From contig NZ_AGAF01000014.1 in assembly GCF_000224515.1 (NCBI RefSeq), positions 1 through 38,986 of the forward strand: a DNA stretch of 38,986 nt, given 5' to 3'. The notes under the pieces were generated by a model. It had not been told where the DNA came from, ran no database searches, and worked only from the letters and a program-made list of their open reading frames with translations. This stretch comes from Desulfosporosinus sp. OT. GTDB taxonomy: Bacteria; Bacillota; Desulfitobacteriia; Desulfitobacteriales; Desulfitobacteriaceae. The position numbers and the translations under genes were made by a program. Below, in pieces: positions 36,304-38,986 of the stretch (its first letter is position 1; each line of letters starts with the position of its first letter).

Positions 36304-36975
36304 CTATTCAACTAACGTCGAGACAAGTCTCACGCCATTCGAGGACATATACATTAGGCCAAGCATCTGATAAACGTCGCCATCATGAACCCCTGGGATA
36401 TCAAAGGTTTCCACGCCTTGGGTTAAAACGATCAGCGAAGAGTCCCTGTTTCGTCGGTCGAAATCTGCTTGAACGGTTAGAGCGAATGAGGCGATACAAA
36501 TATCCGTGCAGTCGCCCACAACGATGAAGGTATTAATATCCGGATGGGCATTCAGCCATTCACGAAACTCCTCTTCAAGATAACCATTGATTGAGTTTTT
36601 AGGAAAGACCCGACAAAGGCCTCGGAACTCATCCACGATTTCTGATTCCTTAGAGTTAGACCCGCAGTGTATGGGATAGCGTTTGAATTCAGGACTTTCA
36701 GGGGGGTGATTATCTGCAAAGGCTACGATGGGGATACCACGATCGATGCAAATTTGCATGACTCTCCTGATTTCGGGGATAAGCCCTTCGATTCGGGGAC
36801 TGTAAAGTGCACCTTCCTTGGCAAACCCGTTAACCATGTCAATGACCACCAGAACTGTTTTCGATTGGTCTAAATCGCTGGCCGATAATGCCCCCAGGTT
36901 GTTAAGAACATCCACTTGTTTGCTGAGAACTTGATGCGCAAGTCCTAAAAAATCACCTTTGTTAAACACTGCCAT
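36304..36975 (-). CDS. pncA: Isochorismatase-family cysteine hydrolase, probable nicotinamidase
   Basis: In this 223-aa protein the catalytic triad of the family is visible: aspartate in VLVVIDMVNGFA (near residue 46), lysine in FPKNSINGY (near 126) and cysteine in VGDCTDICIASFAL (near 155). The triad and the place in an NAD operon next to pncB indicate conversion of nicotinamide to nicotinate. An N-terminal extension of about 40 residues precedes the core. Other isochorismatase-like activities cannot be excluded from sequence alone, so the symbol rests partly on context. Only 10 nt separate it from the regulator gene upstream. Confidence 0.8.
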   Translation of the reverse strand: MAVFNKGDFLGLAHQVLSKQVDVLNNLGALSASDLDQSKTVLVVIDMVNGFAKEGALYSPRIEGLIPEIRRVMQICIDRGIPIVAFADNHPPESPEFKRYPIHCGSNSKESEIVDEFRGLCRVFPKNSINGYLEEEFREWLNAHPDINTFIVVGDCTDICIASFALTVQADFDRRNRDSSLIVLTQGVETFDIPGVHDGDVYQMLGLMYMSSNGVRLVSTLVE

Positions 36976-36985
36976 TCCCCCTCAC

Positions 36986-37369
36986 TTAAAAATTATCGTC
37001 CTCATCCCAATTGGGGTTAAATCGAAAGAGTTCAGCCGGTTTATGGGCCTTTCCCCTTTGAAACTCTCCGGTCCCGTTGACCATCTTCTCGATCTTTTGA
37101 CGAAACTGAGCTTTATAAAGCTTTTTGCCAAGAATAACTTCATAGACCTTCTGCAATTCGCTTAGGGTGAAGCATTGGGGCATCAGCCCAAAAGCAATAT
37201 CGGTATAGTCAACCTTGTTACGCAAGCGCTCGATGCTGTACTGAATGATGCGCCCATGGTCAAAGGCAATTCCCGTCTGTTCAACAACTTCTCGCCGGTA
37301 CTCAATAGTAGTGCCTTTTGCAATCTTGATGATCTTAATGACCGCAGATAACGTGACTTCATCACTCAT
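36986..37369 (-). CDS. nrtR: NrtR-type regulator, C-terminal winged-helix part
   Basis: This 127-aa frame starts at the first ATG after a frameshift and covers the DNA-binding end of an NrtR-family protein. FDHGRIIQYSIERLRNKVDYT and the winged helix FTLSELQKVYEVILGKKLYKAQFR (seen in parts FTLSELQKVY and KKLYKAQFRQKI) are diagnostic of the family. The frame is open upstream to about 37425 and continues the Nudix part with TLTEDGFIQQ and KWVRLEL. It has no ribosome binding site of its own, so it is very likely expressed only if the reading frame is corrected. Confidence 0.8.
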   Translation of the reverse strand: MSDEVTLSAVIKIIKIAKGTTIEYRREVVEQTGIAFDHGRIIQYSIERLRNKVDYTDIAFGLMPQCFTLSELQKVYEVILGKKLYKAQFRQKIEKMVNGTGEFQRGKAHKPAELFRFNPNWDEDDNF

Positions 37370-37413
37370 AAGTTCAAGCCGAACCCATTTCTGTTGAATA
37401 AAGCCATCTTCTG

Positions 37414-37890
37414 TTAGAGTTTTTTCTTTTTAAGCACAGTATCTTTAACCGTATACCACTTGGCATCCGCTGCATCGTCACCGGCTTGAATGTCAAACTT
37501 TGTAGAATCCAACAACGCTAAATAAGAAATGCTGATCACCCGGGTTCTTGGATCACGATTTACTTCCCCCCAGGTATATAGCTGCTCCATGTAGCTGCAG
37601 TCCAGGTTGGTTTCTTCTTTAAGCTCTCTGACGGCTGCCTGGTCAATATCTTCGGCAGGATTAACGAATCCCCCCGGCAATGCCCATTGACCCAAAAAAG
37701 GATGACCACCGCGCTTAATTAGCAGCACTTGGAGTTCACGATTCGAAAGGTTTCGTTGGTTGACTTCATCATCACCGGTAATCGTAAAAATCGCAGTATC
37801 AACCGTAACGGAAGGTCTTTCAAACTTCCCGGCATCATAGCTCTTTAGAAATTCTTCTGCTGTAAGCCCTTGATGGTCTCTTAATTCCAT
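37414..37890 (-). CDS. nrtR: NrtR-type regulator, N-terminal Nudix part (frameshifted)
   Basis: This 158-aa frame is the ligand-sensing Nudix domain. The full Nudix box is present (GGFVNPAED then AAVRELKEET). It ends in VLKKKKL and a stop, where a six-A plus six-A tract would give VLKKEKTLTEDGF and run on into the winged helix. The tract on the minus strand is A5-G-A6 (37420-37431), one A short. ATG 37890 has AGGGG 8 nt upstream. NrtR proteins repress NAD genes and are released by NAD-related metabolites such as ADP-ribose. It leads the operon it should control, with operators at 37913-37998. Confidence 0.85.
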   Translation of the reverse strand: MELRDHQGLTAEEFLKSYDAGKFERPSVTVDTAIFTITGDDEVNQRNLSNRELQVLLIKRGGHPFLGQWALPGGFVNPAEDIDQAAVRELKEETNLDCSYMEQLYTWGEVNRDPRTRVISISYLALLDSTKFDIQAGDDAADAKWYTVKDTVLKKKKL

Positions 37891-37912
37891 TGGAAGCACC
37901 CCTTAACTTACT

Positions 37913-37998
37913 TAGTATTGATTTATTACTATCTTTTGTTAGTATTATTTTAATACTATCTTATTGATTCGTCAAGAGTTAGTAATAATAATATACTA
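37913..37998 (-). promoter_or_regulatory. NAD operon promoter with three TAGTA-N9-TACTA operator boxes
   Basis: Three inverted repeats of the same form lie at 37913-37931, 37940-37958 and 37980-37998. Each is TAGTA, nine bases, TACTA; the middle one is an 8-bp-arm palindrome, and the last extends to GTTAGTA/TACTAAC. On the minus strand a sigma-A-type promoter sits among them: TTGACG (37970-37975), 17 bases, TAAAAT (37947-37952). The middle box covers the -10, the others flank the promoter. These are the expected NrtR binding sites. Confidence 0.75.
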
Positions 37999-38354
37999 AC
38001 TATGATTGATTTCGCCGTTATGTCGTCGAAGGCTATCCCTGAATATGGCCAATTTACGTATCAGGGACCCCATTTCAGAAGTTATTGAAGCAGGGGGTGT
38101 GACACATAAAAAAAGCCCACAAAAATCGCAGGCGTTCACATATAATTCTATTTCTTTAAGCGCGCGGCGATATGATATAAAACCGCCACCCGTTTTACTA
38201 CTATACTCCAAGGATTTGCCAGGCAATACTTGCGTAAAGATGGTGAAATTACTAGTAAAATATACAACTTTTAAACATTAGTTTGCATTTCATTTTTAAG
38301 CATTGTATGGTGAAAAAGGACCGGTCACAATGTTATGAAAGAGGATACCAGACA
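37999..38354. other. Intergenic region upstream of GyrI-like fragment
   Basis: No supported gene. Frames on both strands (minus 37996-38226, plus 38006-38281) lack ribosome binding sites and family resemblance; the minus frame also runs into the operator region. The stretch 38230-38340 is AT-rich and should hold the promoter for the plus-strand gene at 38355, but I could not pick one with confidence. Confidence 0.4.
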
Positions 38355-38573
38355 ATGAACATGAATATTGAAACTATCCAATCGTGCTCTATTGCGTATA
38401 TACGACAAATAGGAGCTTATGGTGAGGATAATATCCAGACTATGGAACAATTAAAACAATGGGCAAAAGCCAACAACCTAATGAACAGTAAAGCGGTGAT
38501 TTTTGGCATTTGCAAACAAAAGGCTCTGACGCCGAGCTTTCCCGAGGCATGGCCTTCTATTTCCTGGAGTTAG
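38355..38573 (+). pseudogene. GyrI/AraC-effector-like small-molecule-binding domain, truncated
   Basis: Starting at ATG 38355 with AAGAGGA upstream, the frame reads MNMNIETIQSCSIAYIR and IGAYGEDNIQTMEQLKQWA, the first half of a GyrI-like domain (compare VAYIRH-GPYGE). After VIFGI the sequence becomes unrelated (CKQKALTPSFPEAW). Another frame just downstream reads ELSRGMAFYFLELG and RLAELPSEH up to TAG 38613-38615, which may be the end of a different lost gene. A full domain needs about 150 residues; only about 50 remain. A deletion joining two gene ends is the simplest explanation. Confidence 0.6.
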
Positions 38574-38620
38574 GCATTAAAACCCGCCTTGCCGAGCTTC
38601 CATCAGAGCATTAGAAAATA

Positions 38621-38663
38621 AGCATGGCCCAGAAACGACAACACTGTCATTCTGGGCCATGCT
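38621..38663. terminator. Perfect-stem hairpin terminator
   Basis: AGCATGGCCCAGAA (38621-38634) pairs perfectly with TTCTGGGCCATGCT (38650-38663), and an inner GACA/TGTC adds to the stem. A short T-rich tract follows on the plus strand. It ends transcription of the truncated GyrI-like region and may work in both directions. Confidence 0.7.
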
Positions 38664-38867
38664 TTACTTCTATCCATCCCCCTGATAACAGGGAATAACA
38701 TCAATATGCATAAAACCGCTTTGCTGTCCATATCAAGGGTGAATTTGCGCCCGTTCTTCCTTTGGGTACCTAAAAGAAGTACTGCTAGCTGCACTAAAAT
38801 TCGGATCCGGATCCAAATTTGAGGAGACAAGCTGTCCGGCTCTGTAGTTTCAAAGGACGGGGTGGAG

Positions 38868-38953
38868 TCAATGTAAATCCACATCACTGTTTTCTGTCAT
38901 ATCTCCACGAGTATAAGAGCCAAATAAATGCATATTGCGTACGCTATGTACGT
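38868..38953 (-). pseudogene. MNT-type nucleotidyltransferase remnant
   Basis: On the minus strand the frame reads VRNMHLFGSYTRGDM then TENSDVDLH and stops at 38868-38870. This is the GSxxRG-x9-DxD signature of minimal nucleotidyltransferases (the HEPN/MNT antitoxin class). There is no ribosome binding site, no continuation of the domain, and the start is shared with a palindrome. It is a fragment of a lost MNT gene. Confidence 0.6.
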
Positions 38954-38958
38954 AATAT
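38932..38958. promoter_or_regulatory. 27-bp palindrome upstream of the last gene, probable operator
   Basis: ATATTGCGTAC (38932-38942) and GTACGTAATAT (38948-38958) are inverted copies with one mismatch around GCTAT. It ends 19 nt before the start of the plus-strand gene at 38978 and just ahead of its ribosome binding site, which fits an operator for a TetR-, MarR- or MerR-type repressor. The regulator is not in view. Confidence 0.55.
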
Positions 38959-38977
38959 ACAATAGGAGGTGAAAAGC

Positions 38978-38986
38978 ATGGTTCCG
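38978..38986 (+). CDS. Start of a gene that runs off the right edge
   Basis: ATG at 38978 follows a near-perfect AGGAGGT ribosome binding site (38964-38970) at 7 nt spacing. Only three codons (Met-Val-Pro) are inside the window, so nothing can be said of the product. The palindrome directly upstream suggests a regulated or autoregulated gene. Confidence 0.5.

Noticed and set aside
33565-37890. NAD operon considered as part of the defence island (NAD depletion or repair)
   Set aside because: Gene content and order match a normal NrtR-controlled salvage pathway, and a strong terminator separates it from the defence block.
37996-38281. Overlapping frames of 76 aa (minus) and 91 aa (plus)
   Set aside because: Neither has a ribosome binding site or any familiar motif, and they overlap each other.
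38603-38887. 94-aa minus-strand frame
   Set aside because: It crosses the perfect hairpin terminator, begins inside the nucleotidyltransferase remnant in another frame, and shows no domain.

Overview
The window looks like a chromosomal defence island from a low-to-moderate GC Gram-positive anaerobe. Strong GGAGG-type ribosome binding sites, GTG/TTG starts and a NAD operon headed by an NrtR-type regulator suggest a Clostridia/Peptococcaceae-like organism (Desulfitobacterium or Desulfosporosinus relatives). That placement is inference from protein style, not a database match. Almost every gene is on the minus strand, so transcription runs right to left.

Left part (1-8373): a small Xre regulator faces a 57-residue gene across two matching TATGC-N7-GCATA boxes. 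Next is the 3' half of a DUF3427-type SF2 helicase, truncated and frameshifted. Directly against the truncation lies a tightly coupled three-gene operon: a 636-aa protein with a restriction-nuclease-like N-terminus, a 203-aa middle protein and a 985-aa SMC/Rad50-like ATPase. This has the layout of ABC-three-component (Lamassu/DdmABC-like) defence.

Middle-left (8374-18240): one long overlapping operon encodes a type I restriction-modification system (hsdR, hsdM, hsdS). It continues without a break into a Septu-like pair (an ABC ATPase split into two frames, then an HNH nuclease) and a GIY-YIG/DUF4357 protein. A small helix-turn-helix gene that overlaps the start of hsdR is broken by two stop codons. 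Upstream lies about 0.8 kb of gene debris, including a decayed RNase HI gene.

Middle-right (19075-33335): a second co-directional block. In order of transcription it holds a DUF429-NTP-pyrophosphatase fusion, a nuclease-helicase, a NERD-domain membrane protein with a C-terminal zinc ribbon, a 1267-aa protein, a 1616-aa helicase with a DUF1998-type C-terminus, and a Vsr/DUF559-type nuclease with tandem SANT-like motifs. The two giant genes overlap and best fit a Druantia type III-like DruH-DruE pair; whether the flanking nuclease genes belong to it is unknown.

Right part (33479-37998): a complete NAD salvage/synthesis operon (nrtR, isochorismatase/nicotinamidase, nicotinate phosphoribosyltransferase, nadD-like, nadE) ends in a strong hairpin. 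Its promoter carries three TAGTA-N9-TACTA boxes, one covering the -10. The nrtR gene is split into Nudix and winged-helix parts by a missing A in an A5-G-A6 tract. The last kilobase has a truncated GyrI-like gene, a hairpin terminator, a nucleotidyltransferase remnant, a 27-bp palindrome and the first codons of a plus-strand gene that runs off the window.
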